Source: Trichomonas vaginalis G3 (Eukaryota > Parabasalia > Trichomonadida > Trichomonadidae). From it: a DNA stretch of 64,000 nucleotides. Numbering within the stretch: position 1 is the first letter of the stretch; every line of letters starts with the position of its first letter. The stretch lies in the NCBI RefSeq assembly GCF_026262505.1, contig NC_067206.1, positions 31,573,896-31,637,895 of the forward strand. The letters run 5' to 3'. The translations under genes and the position numbers were made by a program. Positions 1 to 11,715 of this stretch are shown here, one piece after another. Under the pieces are notes generated by a model, which saw nothing but the letters and a program-made list of their open reading frames with translations, was not told the DNA's origin and did no database searches.

Positions 1-735
1 TTTAATTTAACCGTTGATGATACCATGAATGGTTTTAAGTAAGCGTTCAAAGTTGCACACTCAGAAAGTTGTAATTCTTCTTTAGTCTCTAATGTTTCAA
101 AGTCAAAAGTAATATAATATCTTGTCGGTTGATAATATTCCTGCAAATTGTGAGCTAATAACCACTGATATATCTTCTGTTTCGTAATATGTGGTGCATA
201 TGGTTGCTGTGTCTTTTGCAACTGAACGTCTTGAATTAATCTTCCATTATGTTCTTTACATTTCTCACAATGCTTTAAAAATCTTCTTTTTTTTCCTTTC
301 TGGATCATCACGGATAGAATAAACTTCTTCTTTACAATATGGACAAACTTTATAGCCGGTGAGTGCTTCAACGTCTGTTATTCTGTCAGCGTGAAGTTTT
401 CCACATGGGCTCTGTGTTAATAAAATATTTACTGTTTCAAATTATGGATCTATCATTATTGATTCCACTAATGGAAAGTCTACCTTATTTATGTCCACGC
501 CTTCTGGTTGAGGATCACAATAATAGAAATCAATATTAACATTTAACATTCTCGCTAATCTCTCACTTTCTGATGAAATGTCAAACCCTTCATATGCATC
601 TATTGCTTCATTTAAATAGCTTCTACGAGTTTTAGGATTAACACCATCAGGAATGTTATAGAAGCGTTTAAATAACCTTCTACCTTCTGCTCTAATTTGA
701 TTATCATTCATTTTAGCTGTTCCGTTTTTGTTCAT
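1..735 (-). pseudogene. DNA polymerase B, N-terminal region (Maverick C)
   Basis: Minus-strand region running off the left end of the window. Near the left edge it encodes RYYITFDFETLE, which matches the Exo I motif (D-x-E) of the 3'-5' exonuclease in family-B, protein-primed polymerases. Ahead of it lie two CxxC-type pairs (CPYC and CEKC with nearby His), suggesting a small zinc-binding unit. The gene-start side (442-735) is a basic, helical segment that opens with a Maverick-type leader at 736-760. In Polintons this enzyme replicates the element from terminal-protein-linked ends. The copy looks broken. Polymerase identity is fairly secure from the exonuclease motif; the extent of the gene is inferred. 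Confidence 0.6.
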
Positions 736-784
736 TTATGTAAGAATAAAAAATTAAAAAATAAATAAAAATAAAGTTTATTTT

Positions 785-1024
785 TTAAAGCCCATAAAAT
801 GAATTAAGAACACATAAATTTTTATCATCTGCGACGTGACGAATACATTTTAATTTACTCAAGAATGCGTACCCTGATACATTAAATCTAATTCCTGTCT
901 TATTTAATTTCACAACTTTGAAAAGGAATGTATGAATAGCTATAAAATGATGAGAAGATGTTTTATGGGTTGCTTCCATTTTTTCTGAAATAAATGAATA
1001 AATATAATATTTATAAGTTTTCAT
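785..1024 (-). CDS. Hypothetical 79-aa protein (Maverick C)
   Basis: Open frame with an ATG at 1024. It is rich in Lys, Phe, Tyr and Ile and has no family motif I recognise. It lies just upstream, in the transcribed direction, of the polymerase gene start. It could be a small element protein or a chance frame. The leader is weaker than those of neighbouring genes. Confidence 0.35.
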   Translation of the reverse strand: MKTYKYYIYSFISEKMEATHKTSSHHFIAIHTFLFKVVKLNKTGIRFNVSGYAFLSKLKCIRHVADDKNLCVLNSFYGL

Positions 1025-1062
1025 ATTCTTTTATGTTCTTAATAACGAATGGTATAGACCTT

Positions 1063-1886
1063 TCACTTCGTCTTCCTTCGGTGCTGTTCTTTCATATGAA
1101 ACATTATTGTATCTTCAATAATGAAACCACAATCACATAAAATTTTATATGTTCCAATGGTTTCTTTTGATATTTTATCTAATAAATCAAAAACTTTATC
1201 AACACCTGTGCATTTATTTAAATAATAATTTGTGTAAATATCATGATCTTCTTTCTTAATCGTATTAGTTGCATATGTCACGTTTTTAAGAGCTTTTTTG
1301 AATTTTCGAATCTAAAGGTGGTGAAAGTAGGATACAGGGTATTCTTCATTATCAATAAATTGTAACTTATGTTTACGAATAAATTTAGTACCTTCTTCTG
1401 AAAGTGTTTCGTCTATTTCACCATCTAATAAATTTTGTGTTGATTCTGAGACATAATTTTTATATCTTTCTTCATGAGATTTCTGACTTCTGATTCTGAA
1501 GCTGGGATATTCATTAAACCCTCTACTTCATTTTCATTATATTTTTCAACTTCTCTTAATTCCTTAATTTTTTCATCTATTTCATCTCTTATTTTTTTCA
1601 GTCTTTCAATTTCATTGTATTCATCATCTTTAATCCGTTCTTCATAATATTCAGGGAAAACATCAGGTTCTTTAGGTTTTTCTTCTTCAGATGTGGGATA
1701 TAAGAAATTTATAACATCATCTTTATTCATTTTTCCATCATAATCTAAATCATTTAATAACTCGGCAAATTTTTGACAATTTCTTAAATAATATTTATTA
1801 ACTTCATAACCCGCCTCCTCTAATATATCCTTTATTTCCTCGTTTGTGAATCCTAATTTTTTAACGTTGTTAGTTTTGACGCTCAT
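1063..1886 (-). pseudogene. Hypothetical protein with C-terminal zinc-finger-like motif (Maverick C)
   Basis: The region opens at ATG 1886 (a protein beginning MSVKTNNVKKL) after a leader of the form T-rich run, GTATG, AAATG. The first part is charged, with a predicted coiled coil rich in Glu, Lys and Ile. The far end contains CDCGF followed by HMKEQH, a CxC...HxxxxH arrangement that may bind zinc. The stretch looks disrupted, so whether it is one gene or two neighbours is unclear. No function is proposed. Confidence 0.4.
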
Positions 1887-1994
1887 TTCATACAAAATAA
1901 AAAATAAAATAATAAACATAACTAAGTTTTAATTTTTCGTAAGACATGAATTTTTAAAGTTTATTTTTTATTCATGAAAATAATTATTTCTAAT

Positions 1995-2348
1995 TTATTT
2001 TATTCTCTCGTATATACTAGATTTAAAGAATTCGGAACTTTTACCATAATCTCCTAAATGTTTTCTTATCTTATTGGTTTTCCATTCATTATATGAAACT
2101 GTATAAACTTTATCTTTATCTTTGCATCTTTCATCACTTCCAATATATTTATATTTCAATTTTGATTTATTGGTTTCATATTCATTAACGTTTAATAATT
2201 CACAGTCTTCCTTTTTAAATAAATATTTTATGTATTCAGGATTAACAATTCTATAATATTGCTTCCCTTTAAATCTTTGAATATAAACAGGAACACCATC
2301 CTCTAAAATTCGATAATCTATTTTATCTGGTTTTACTTGTTGGGTCAT
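1995..2348 (-). CDS. Hypothetical 117-aa protein (Maverick C)
   Basis: Intact frame from ATG 2348, preceded on the minus strand by TTTTTTATTCTTACATAAATG, one of the clearest examples of the element start box. The product is basic and rich in Lys and Tyr, with no recognised domain. Segments such as IQRFKGKQYYRIVNPEYI suggest a small alpha/beta fold. It is the outermost gene of this fragment. The 172 bases between it and the A1 poly-A tract hold no gene. Confidence 0.55.
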   Translation of the reverse strand: MTQQVKPDKIDYRILEDGVPVYIQRFKGKQYYRIVNPEYIKYLFKKEDCELLNVNEYETNKSKLKYKYIGSDERCKDKDKVYTVSYNEWKTNKIRKHLGDYGKSSEFFKSSIYERIK

Positions 2349-2516
2349 TTATGTAAGAATAAAAAAATAAATTATTTTAAAAATAACTTTAATTTTTTTA
2401 ATGGTTTATAAATAAATATATTTTAATGCATCGTCTATATATAGATGTAACAAAAAAAGTCACAAAACCCATCATATCCTACTACTATTCTGCAAGGAAT
2501 TCCAAATTTATCCATG

Positions 2517-2520
<4 letters not shown>

Positions 2521-2551
<31 letters not shown>

Positions 2552-2663
2552 AAGTGGGGCTTCCAGGCACTTCGTGCCTTCTAGCCCTGAAGATGTTTAG
2601 TATAAATGAAGTTCTTATATACGGGTCTTCCAGGAGCTTTTCACAAATTATATATGTTTTCAT
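2521..2663 (+). repeat. Left terminal inverted repeat of Maverick A1
   Basis: A run of 28 A residues (2521-2548) is followed by a module that matches, in reverse complement, the right end of Maverick B (61779-61893). It contains a nested palindrome: AGGCACTTCGTGCCT flanked by GGCT and AGCC arms. Such modules mark all three Maverick ends that carry a clear TIR here. No target duplication could be matched to the far end at 35.9 kb. Confidence 0.9.
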
Positions 2664-2694
2664 GGTTTGTCAAGACTTCTTCGTAATGAGTGTA

Positions 2695-3020
2695 AATGAC
2701 CCAAAAATAATGTTTAGGGTAGAAGGTTAGATCTAACCTCTTTTCTACCCTCTTGAATTTTCAAGACTTCTTCGTACATGTTTTGTCAAGACTTCTTCGT
2801 AATGAGTGTAAATGACCCAAAAATAAAGTTTAGGTGAAGAGGTGAGATCTCACCTGTTTTCTCACCTCTTTTCTCACCTCTTGAATTTTCAAGACTTCTT
2901 CGTACATGTTTTGTCAAGACTTCTTCGTAATGAGTGTAAATGACCCAAAAATATAATTTAGGGTAGAAGGTTAGATCTAACCTGTTTTCTAACCTCATTT
3001 CTACCCTCTTGAATTTGTCA
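2695..3020. repeat. Three subterminal palindrome units of about 120 bp
   Basis: Three tandem units, each with a TCAAGACTTCTTCGTA box, a spacer ending in CCAAAAATA and a long palindrome. The palindrome centres are GGTTAGATCTAACC, GGTGAGATCTCACC and GGTTAGATCTAACC. In the middle unit the outer arms change together with the centre, so pairing is kept. The same family recurs at the borders of cargo genes elsewhere in the window. Function is unknown. Confidence 0.8.
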
Positions 3021-3092
3021 AGACTTCTTCGTAAATGTTTTGTCAAGTGTCATATAAACATCTGTCAAAAACCGTTTTTTACTTCACTTAAA

Positions 3093-6000
3093 ATGCCACG
3101 TAAGCTACGTAAGAATATACGTAAGAGGAAGAGAGCATTGAAACATCCCATAGTAAAACTGACACCACAACAACAGTTGCAACAACAAATTATGAATGAC
3201 CCCACTATGTTGCAACAAATGTCAAGCAACCCTATGCTTTTAAACCGAGTTATAGGTGCACAGAGTGGAGGTTTAAGAGCGGCACTTTTAGCGAAAATGG
3301 CAGGCTATGGTGGAGCTGCAGACGGAACAGCTTATAACCCTCAAAGTCAAATGAATTTGAGTTCACTCAAAAATCAAATAACAGATGTCAAAAAGTCAAA
3401 CATAGACATACAGAAACAAATAAGTGAAAACGAAAAGAAACTAGAATATGACAGACACACAAAGAAACTCAATGAGTTAAACGTAGAGAAAAAGAAGAAA
3501 GAAGAACAACTGAAAGAACTAAGTACAGAGGAATATGCGAAAAAAGTGTCAGAAAAAGCAGCAGAAGTAGCAAAAAATGGAACAAGATGTTATAAATTTG
3601 AAAAACCATACTACTCAATATAAAGTACTGAAAGATGAAGAGATAAAACAAAAAGCCCTGAAGACATATATGGATAGCGATGAGTATAAAAAAGAAGTTG
3701 AAGCAAATGTAAAGGCAGAAAAACTTTTACAGTTGCAAAACCAAACCGTACAGTATGAAAACTTAGCACAAGAAAGTAAAAATAACGACGCAGCCATGCA
3801 AAAGGCAATGAAAAGCGCAGAATATATAAAAGCTAATAATGACTGGTTAGATGCCCAAGCCAACGCTAAAGCAGCCCAACTTATAGGGTCAATAAGGACA
3901 AAAATACAAGCGGATGAAGACAGTTCAAATGAAGCTTTAATGAATGCTGACTTTAAGAACGCCTTCGAAGCTCTTCATAGTAAGGTGAAACTAGTGAACG
4001 ACTTCTCATCTGGAAAGAAACTGAAGTCTGAAGGTTTCGACAACGAGTTAAGAGAAGTAGCACAAAATATGACGAAAATAACAGATGCAGCAACGAGACA
4101 GGCAGTTCAAAGTGCCTATGACGCCGTTAGAGCAACTGTTGTGGAAAGTCAAGAAAAAGAGTTACAACAGACCAAAACAGACCTAGTAAATGCTTTCTTA
4201 AAAACGAAAAGTCAGGTAGGACATTATGCTGCAGATGGAACATATGTGCCAGCTGGTGGAACTTATATACCACCAAACCCTCCAAGAGAAGCACCTGCAC
4301 CAGGACTACCTAAAACATTTACATCGTCACATGGACACAGACACAGGCATGCACCAAAACCAACACAACAACCAACAGTTCAAAACACTGCACCACAACC
4401 AACAGTTCAAAACACTGCACCACAACCAACAGTTCAAAACACTGCACCACAACCAACAGTTCAAAACACTGCACCACAACCAACAGTTCAAAACACTGCA
4501 CCACAACCAACAGTTCAAAACACTGCACCACAACCACAAACAGAGCAAGGACATAAAAGAAGTAGAGAACAAGGAAACCAAGAATTCTTAAAAATGCTTA
4601 AGGAAGACTATGGTTACCCAGATACTCTTGACTTTAGTGACAGATATAAAGAAGCTATTAGAAAGTTCAAGGAAGGAAATACTGACCCGAACCTATTTAG
4701 CTTTATGGTTCAGCACCAAATGGGATATAATTTCAAACCTGGAAAATACAAGCTCGCTAAGGGATATGATTTAATAGCATATCATCCAAATGACATGACT
4801 GAATTTACTCCGAGATATTTGGTGTCAGAGCTAAATGATAATTCAACTCTCTTCATGAAACGCGTAAAAAATAGAGACGGAACGAAAGAAGAAAGGTTTA
4901 TGAGTCCGGATGACTTAGATAGGGAACTTTTTAAAAACGGTCTCGGAATATATGAAATGCCAGCAGATGAGGTACAAGAAACTCCACAGGAAGAAGTTCA
5001 GATACAACCAGACATGGAAGAAATAGTTCAGCAACAACAGCTAGAAGAGCCTGAAGGAAACAAACAAGTCCCTCCTTTGGAAACTAACTTCACAGAACTA
5101 GATGAAGATTTGGAACAGCCGAAAAATCTTGACCCTCAACAAGAGTATGCGGAGAATATGGAATCTTTCCAAGAGTCTAAGAAAAATTCAGCTGACATAG
5201 TAGAAGAATATCGAAAAATGTTCGCCGACATACAAAAGACTCCAACATCAGATGAAAATATCCAGCATAGAATGGAAGTACTGAAAGATAATGTACACAA
5301 ATACAACAATCCTTTTTACTTACGAGCATATAACGTTCAATCTTTGGATGAACTCGGTGAAAATAAAAGGTTAAATTTCAACAAAACATATAGAAATGAA
5401 ACATTGTTTAAAGTTCATTCAGAACCTAGCCAATATGGAAACAAACCTACTTTTGTTTCTGCAGACGATGGAACTACAATGAGATGGGGTCATAAAGCTA
5501 ATCCGGATAGGTGGTTCATAAACTTACAACCACAATTCCAAGAAGTTGTAGACGCAATGGAAGTGAATGGTGAACCAGATGTAGCTGGTATTTTCAGCGC
5601 GGCTTTAATGCCATTGAAAGATATGAAAGATGCAGATATTTTGGACCAGTATGAAATGAACATGGCTGATGGAAATATAACACCTGACGTTCTAGAACAT
5701 TTATCTCAAAGAACTACACAGAACCATAGAGATGGTATATTTGGTGAAGAGTTTAGAAAGAAAGTTAGGGAGAGAGAAGGAAGAGAACCTATTGTACATG
5801 ACCTTGCAAACGAAAGTTTACAAAATGTCATAAAAACTTACTTTGCAGACAATGAACCGAGAAGGGATGAATATTTAAGAAAACTCAAATGGACAGTACC
5901 AAATGAAATGTTAGTATTGAAAAACATGTTCCTTGACAAAATAAAACCAACTACAGAAATAAATGACGCAAGACTGAAACATTGGGTAAAAGCTTTCCCA

Positions 6001-6342
6001 TTCACAAAAGATATTATTGGTAACATGGAAAGAAAACCAGAATGGCTACAAAAACATATATTTGGAAACGAGCTTATTCCATATGGACAAGCTATATTTG
6101 AAGAGCTTGAACCGGAAACTCAGGAAAGAGTCATGCAAACAATAAGCGAAGACTCAAATACAAACTATGACAAAATCTTTCTAGGATATAGGTTACCTGA
6201 GATGGGCGACCAGAGCCCAAAGGCAAAAAGGACATGGGAAATTTACAACATACTAGGTGAACATGAGGCAAAGATGCAACAACTTGAAGCAGAGGGCAAG
6301 TTACCAAAAGCGACACCAAAGAAGAAGAGTAGAACAAAGTAA
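3093..6342 (+). pseudogene. Long coiled-coil structural protein (Maverick A1 copy)
   Basis: First gene after the TIR, transcribed inward. The start is the ATG giving MPRKLRKNIRKRKRALKHP, a strongly basic N terminus that may bind DNA. Then come a Gln-rich patch, a long Lys/Glu/Ala coiled coil, a His/Pro/Gln linker made of nine-residue repeats, and a folded C-terminal part of several hundred residues without a recognised family. Size (about 1,050 residues) and position next to the capsid gene suggest a virion core or scaffold role; this is inference. The copy looks broken, with few breaks. Confidence 0.75.
4372..4533 (+). repeat. 27-bp tandem repeat, six copies, coding
   Basis: Six exact or near-exact copies of a 27-bp unit encode the nine-residue unit PTVQNTAPQ in the linker of the coiled-coil protein. 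The A2 copy has three such units (about 33000-33080) and B has a degenerate Pro/Gln version. Because 27 is a multiple of three, copy number can change without altering the frame. It also creates long mirror-image open frames on both strands, which are not genes. Confidence 0.9.
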
Positions 6343-6409
6343 AGCTTGGTACGAGTGGGTTCTATTATGATATATAAATCCAACTATTCTATATTTTTAC
6401 CCATATGAA

Positions 6410-8015
6410 ATGTACGCCGCTCAGAATATAACGCCAACAGTTTTGGATGCTATGAACGGAAATGTTTCCGAATGGTATAACGAATGCGACAATGCCATTA
6501 GAAGGTCAGAAATAGTTCCTGGAACTTACGAATATACAACTGCTGTTTCTTATGGAAACGTAGGTGAGTTTGGAGAAGGTTCTTCAACAACAGTAGATAT
6601 TGCTTGCGACAGGTTTCATATTATTTCTATTGACAACTCATTCTTATACGTGGAACAAGACATTGAAATAAAACCTTCTGCCAAGTTGTCTGACAAGAAA
6701 GGTTGCAATGGAATTTTCTATGTCGGATACCAATATGCTCCAGAAGTTTTCATGGGATATAAGATATATTCTAACTCTGACTTAGTTCAAACAGTAACAT
6801 GGGCAAACTATGAATGGTTCGCTTTGAGAAACTCAGTACAACCACAAGCTAGAGAACAAACAGACCAGTATGCAAATATTGAGAAAATAAGAAGACTTGA
6901 CCCTAACGTTCCAGGAGTTTATGTTAACCTTTCTGGTTCAGATGGAACTGCTGCCACTAAAGTAAAACTGAAACTTAGAGTTCCTTTGTCATCTTTCCTC
7001 ATCTTCAGGTTTTTAAGATACTTGCCAAACTGGGCAGGAAAAATTTCTATCGAACTTACTCCAAGCAAAAATAACTTAGTCATTGCACCAACACAAGACC
7101 CATTCAGCATTACTGTAGCTGGAACTGGTGGAGCCAAGTTCTGTGACTTTTGCAAAGACAAAGTTGACTTAGACTTTGGTTTCTCAAACTTCAACAATGA
7201 AGTAAACTATTATTTCAATGCTGCTGGAACTGCTTGGGACCCAGTTAAGTTTACATGCGAAAAATTTGAATGCAAGAGAATAGAAAGCAGACTTGCAGTC
7301 TATATGTTGGACCCAGATATTTCAAATGCTTTAGCTGCCAAATATATTGCAGTTCCACTTATGTTCCCTATACACCAAATATCTGTCAAAGACTTTGCAG
7401 GTGAAGTTGGAAACCAAAGTGCTGACCCAGGTGCAAGAACAGATATTGCTTTAACAACTGCAATGAAACATGCAGATACTATGTTTGTACTGTTCAGACG
7501 AACTATAAATGACTATTCTTGTTTCTACAACCCTGGTATTAAATATCATATAAACATAGATGGCAAATATTATCCAAGAGAAGAATATTCTACAGTTGAG
7601 GATATGAGGTCATACAACTTGACATTAGATGCTATGAACTTTAACAACAACTTCACAACAACCATTAACCCTGAAATGCAAAGTTCTATTATGCCATATG
7701 TGAAAGTATGGACTCATACAGGAGGTCAAAAAAACTCAATATACAAATGGAGACCGTTCAAACTTTTGGCTTGGCATTCCATTTGCTGACTCAGAAGACT
7801 TTATGGGTGGTATTTCAACTGTTGGTACTGTACAAATACAATATACTGGTGACAGAGACGGTCCAGATGAACTGAGAGCAAAGAAGTTTACAAAACCAAT
7901 AGCACTTTTCACGGAAGATGCTCTTTTGAAGATTCGTTCGATGAAACCTGCTGGGGCTCCTCAGATTGGCATAACGACAGCTTCCATCGAGCAGATTTTG
8001 GCAGCAGGTCAGTAA
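6410..8015 (+). pseudogene. Major capsid protein (Maverick A1 copy)
   Basis: Same gene as the intact B copy at 40772-42379, beginning MYAAQNITPTVLDAM after an ATATTTTTACCCATATGAAATG leader. It differs from B in two short patches (around 6930 and 7110), which also differ as blocks between A and B. Outside these patches the copies are almost identical. This copy looks broken near its 3' end. Confidence 0.8.
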
Positions 8016-8327
8016 GTTGTTCTTGAACTGACTTCTCTCCGTCAAATATTGACAGTACGCCAGTTTTGACATAATATTGTAAGATAAACTTACCTTTAGA
8101 AATATCTGTAAGTTTTGTTGTTATATTTTGTCAACGTCAAGAACTTTCACCATTTCAGTTATACCAACTTTCTTTGCTTTATGAAAATATTTTGGTTCAG
8201 CAAAGACTGCTATTCTATAACATTTACCATTGTTTGTATAAAGAACTATTCTGTCAATGTATTTGTATTGTTTGTGTGTGTAAACTTTGTTCTGCTTCAA
8301 TTCAATAAGATATCCGAATACGTCCAT
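8016..8327 (-). pseudogene. 139-aa-type protein antisense to the capsid end (A1 copy)
   Basis: Counterpart of the B gene at 42273-42692. It starts at ATG 8327, divergent from the next gene with 18 bp between start codons, and runs toward the capsid stop codon. The protein begins MDVFGYLIELKQNKVYTH and is Lys/Tyr-rich with no recognised fold. The copy looks broken. Confidence 0.55.
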
Positions 8328-8345
8328 CTTTTTATTCTAAGTAAA

Positions 8346-8924
8346 ATGTCATTTCCGAAAAATAGAAGCGTAAGTGTTTCAAAAGGTTTAATGGCGGTGG
8401 CAGATGTGAAGTTAAATTCACCAACTCAAACAAACAGTCAAAGTGTTGTTGTCAATGTCAAAGACAGAGATGTTGAAGTGGGGAAACCATACGAAGACGA
8501 AGATGGTATAACAATTGTTCCTGTAAAAGAACCAACATATCCTGAAGTTAGCAGAGACTTAAGTTCTGTTGCAGATATTCGAAACGACTACCAACAACTG
8601 AAAGACAAACTTCAAACTCAGGAGAAGATTTGTTCAAGCTTTAAGTATAATGTTAAACTTGGTCGAACACAACCCTGTAAAAAGTGAACTCATATGTCAT
8701 TGCACCTCATGAAGTCTTGAAAGAACTATTGAAACTTTTGACAGAGGCAGACGATATAAACATCAAAAGAAATAGAACCCGACATTAGTTGCTGGTGTTT
8801 CATATAATGTCATGACAAGATATACGTTATGAAAGGAGGTGAAACGTTGAACTTAAAGTATAGTTTCCCAGACGTCATAAAAATATTTGACGACCACAAC
8901 ATTTCATTAAAATTTATTTGCTAA
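8346..8924 (+). pseudogene. 192-aa-type element protein (A1 copy)
   Basis: Counterpart of the intact B gene at 42711-43289, starting at ATG 8346 directly after the 18-bp divergent promoter. It begins MSFPKNRSVSVSKGLMAV. It looks broken, with several disruptions. See the B entry for a description of the protein. Confidence 0.65.
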
Positions 8925-8930
8925 GTAAAA

Positions 8931-9163
8931 ATGTCAAAACTTCTTGAAAGATGTTTGAAGAAAAATAATATAGACTTATATTCATGTAAAGGACTTTACA
9001 CACTTTTGAACGATATGAAAGACCCTGTTTTGTTTGTTCGTGTAGACAAAGGAAAGTTCTATGTCATTTACAAAATATTTGAACTTCTTAGACAGAGAAC
9101 TTCAAGAAACGCCATGTGAAAGTTTAGATGAAGTTCTTCTCCACTTTCAGAAAAAACTTTTAA
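8931..9163 (+). pseudogene. 76-aa protein (A1 copy)
   Basis: Counterpart of the intact A2 gene at 28382-28612, beginning MSKLLERCLKKNN. It starts six bases after the stop of the preceding gene with an ATTTGCTAAGTAAAAATG leader. Maverick B has no such gene at the equivalent junction, so it is an optional module. It looks broken in this copy. Confidence 0.6.
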
Positions 9164-9173
9164 ATATATATAA

Positions 9174-9965
9174 ATGGCAGAAATATAATGGTTTATACTA
9201 TTACGACTAAAAACCCTGAGTCATATAATTCTATAACAACAAACTTACAAAGTCCTCAAGGACGATATTGTAAACTAACTTTAAACACAATGACGACTAA
9301 AGCCTGTTTTGCTCTTTTGACACCAGAAGATTTTATTGTTGTGAATGTAAAAAATACTCCTTTGAAGATACTTACTCAGATATACCACCAACAGGTTTTG
9401 TTGACTTATTTAATACTTTAAGGACGGTGTAACATGTGCTGCAACTAGAGCAGTTTCATTATGTTTGGATGTCCGACTGAGTTTACTATAAACAATATGA
9501 CTATAATACAAAACTTATTTCTGGTTTTACTACCAACAGTTTCCTATAACAGGAAAAGGTGTCATACAAGGAATGTCTATTCCATTGACTTTAAGCACAC
9601 CAATCTTATATATTGTTTCAAACTTAGGTTCAAAGTGTTATTCGAATGTCGACAGAAAACTAATTATGACCAAAAGATACTTATGCGTATAAACAATACT
9701 TTCTCTGCTGGTTTGCCTATTGTTCATTCGAATGCAGAATTTTCAACCAGTAACTCAAACACTTTGGCAAGTATAACGTTGACATTAGTTGACGCAAAAC
9801 TTTGTTCCTGATAAACTTTTATGTCCTATGTATTTGTCAATGACGGCAGAAAGTTTCGAATTGGAAGATGCAACTGGTGAAAGTATTGTATTACAAGAAC
9901 AACTTCAACAACAAATAGCTCAAGAACAACAAATGCAACAAATGGAACAACAAAGTCAAGAATAA
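9174..9965 (+). pseudogene. Penton-like minor capsid protein candidate (A1 copy)
   Basis: Counterpart of the B gene at 43295-44092, with the same beta-rich sequence and Gln-rich tail. It looks broken, with several disruptions. Its position between the capsid block and the helicase is the same in A1, A2 and B. Confidence 0.6.
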
Positions 9966-9996
9966 AAAAATAATATTTTTTTTATTTTTATAAAAA

Positions 9997-11243
9997 ATGT
10001 ACAGAATAGATGTTTCAGATTTTTATGACTTCCAAGCATTCAGAAATATGTGTCCATTTAGACTATAACAAAGCAGTCGAGATTTGAAAACGTTTAGTCA
10101 TTTATGTCGACTCTGCCCCAGAATGTTATGTTATGAAAGAATGGGATGTAGTCTTTAACAAACCAAGAGCAACAATAGTTTCCGAACAAGAATGTAGACA
10201 GAAACTTAAGAAAATAAAAAGTCGTACAAGTTGGCATGAAGATGTTAGATGCTTGGGATATACTTATTGTCAAAGTTAGAAAGATTTTTCAGTTCGAGGT
10301 ATAAAGTTCTATACACCTTCTCCAAACTAAACTTCTATTCTATCTTCACTGGATATAAATATGAACAAGTAGAATTGGAAAGAAAATATTATAGAAGCTT
10401 GTTAGACCATGTCAAAGAAATTATATGCAATGGAAACGAAAAGTCTATGAGTATATCTTATGTTGGTTTGCAAACATCTTACAACATCCAAGTGCTAAAA
10501 ATGAAACTGCTCTCATTATAATTGGAAAGCAAGGAACTGGTAAGAACACATTCTTTACAGATATTTTGTGCAAAACTGTTAGAGGGCTATTCGAATCCGA
10601 ATATGACAAACTTAGAAAACATCTGTGGCAAGTTTAAACTCCTCAATAGAGAATATGAAACTTATAGTTTGTAACGACTTCAAAGTATAGATACAAACAA
10701 AAAGTTTTGAACTCAGATGCTTTGAAGAGTCTTATAACAGATAAAAAGTTGGAGTTGTTGAAAGAAAATATAAAGACCAAAAGAGTTTGTGAAAATGTTG
10801 CAAACTTCATTATGGTTTCAAACAATGCTGTTCCGATGAAGTTAGAAAGTTCTGACAGAAGATATGTAGTTGTCAGAACGTCAGATTCTCATATGCAAGA
10901 TACAGAATATTTTGACGACTTAGCAGAAACTTTACATCTGACTTTTACAACCACTTGTTTCTCATATTTTATGACATTAGATATTTCAAAGTTCAATCCA
11001 AGACAAATTCCACATACCGAAGAGAGACAAAACATTGTTAGAAGCAAACAAGAGTGTATATGAACTGTTCATAGATGAAACTGACTTTGTGTATTAGATG
11101 AAAGGTCATTGTACGATTCGTATAAACAATATTGTCAAGAATATGGTTATATGACAGCGTCTAAACGAACATTCTTGGCAAATGTCAAAAGTCTTTTAGA
11201 CGTACAGAATGGTGTATATACAAAGAAAAATTTTTCTGAGTAA
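9997..11243 (+). pseudogene. SF3 (D5-like) helicase (A1 copy)
   Basis: Carries GKQGTGKNT (Walker A) and, further on, the ANFIMVSNN sensor-type strand followed by the SSDRRY segment typical of superfamily 3 helicases. Leader: TTTTTATTTTTATAAAAAATG. The same gene in B is split by a mariner, while here there is no insertion, giving the empty target site. The copy looks broken, with many small disruptions. Confidence 0.8.
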
Positions 11244-11278
11244 ATTTTAAAAAAAAATATTTTTTTATCCGTAGAAAG

Positions 11279-11699
11279 ATGGCAAAATTCATCTCAGTAA
11301 ACAAGTACATGTCAGGACTTAAAGAAGAACTAGACCCATTCACATATTTGAATGTTTACTTTCTACCATTTTGAAAAGTCTTCATTCAGCAAAGTTTGGA
11401 ACATCGAACCAGTTAAGTTTGCTATTGTGACTAAAAATGGTGCGAAATTTGAAGACTTAGACATAGAAGGTTTGTTAGCAGTCAAAGAAAATTTTGACAG
11501 AAGGTTCTCAAACCTTAAAGAAGGCAAAGCATACAAACTTGTTATACCTTATGAACCAAAGAAAGCAGACGACTATGAATATTATGAGTCTAAGATAGTT
11601 GAAGTTCAAGGTAAATTGGGTAAAAAGATTTTAGAGTCTAAGCCAGTGTTTACTCCTAAAGAGGAAGAGAACATTGACATTGACCCAGAAATGTTCTAA
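11279..11699 (+). pseudogene. 139-aa protein MAKFISVNKYM (A1 copy)
   Basis: Counterpart of the intact B gene at 46699-47118. It follows the helicase after a TTTTTTTATCCGTAGAAAGATG-type leader and ends convergently with the next gene 16 bases away. It looks lightly broken. Function unknown. Confidence 0.6.
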
Positions 11700-11715
11700 A
11701 AATAAAATTTTATTT

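Larger units (their letters stand above)
1..2400 (-). mobile_element. Maverick C, edge fragment of a diverged element
   Basis: All genes in this stretch lie on the minus strand and use the same kind of leader as the other Mavericks here: a T-rich run followed within about 20 bases by TAAATG or GAAATG. The segment includes the beginning of a family-B DNA polymerase gene that runs off the left edge. Its proteins do not match those of A1, A2 or B, so it is a different subfamily. No TIR was recognised between 2400 and the poly-A tract at 2521, so the right border is uncertain. It looks broken, with a handful of disruptions. Family assignment rests mainly on the polymerase and the leaders. Confidence 0.55.

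Noticed and set aside
2505-2520. Target duplication for A1/A2 (TTTA near both poly-A and poly-T ends)
   Set aside because: The match is four bases of low complexity beside homopolymer runs, and the ends probably belong to different elements.
4226-4591. Antisense and alternative-frame frames (Cys/Val/Leu-rich and His/Gln-rich) over the 27-bp repeat
   Set aside because: They are shadows of the PTVQNTAPQ repeat and vanish where the repeat is shorter (A2, B).
6919-7197. 92-aa minus-strand frame inside the capsid gene, present in A1 and A2
   Set aside because: It is an antisense shadow conserved only because the capsid sequence is; the B copy is cut short by variation in the loop.
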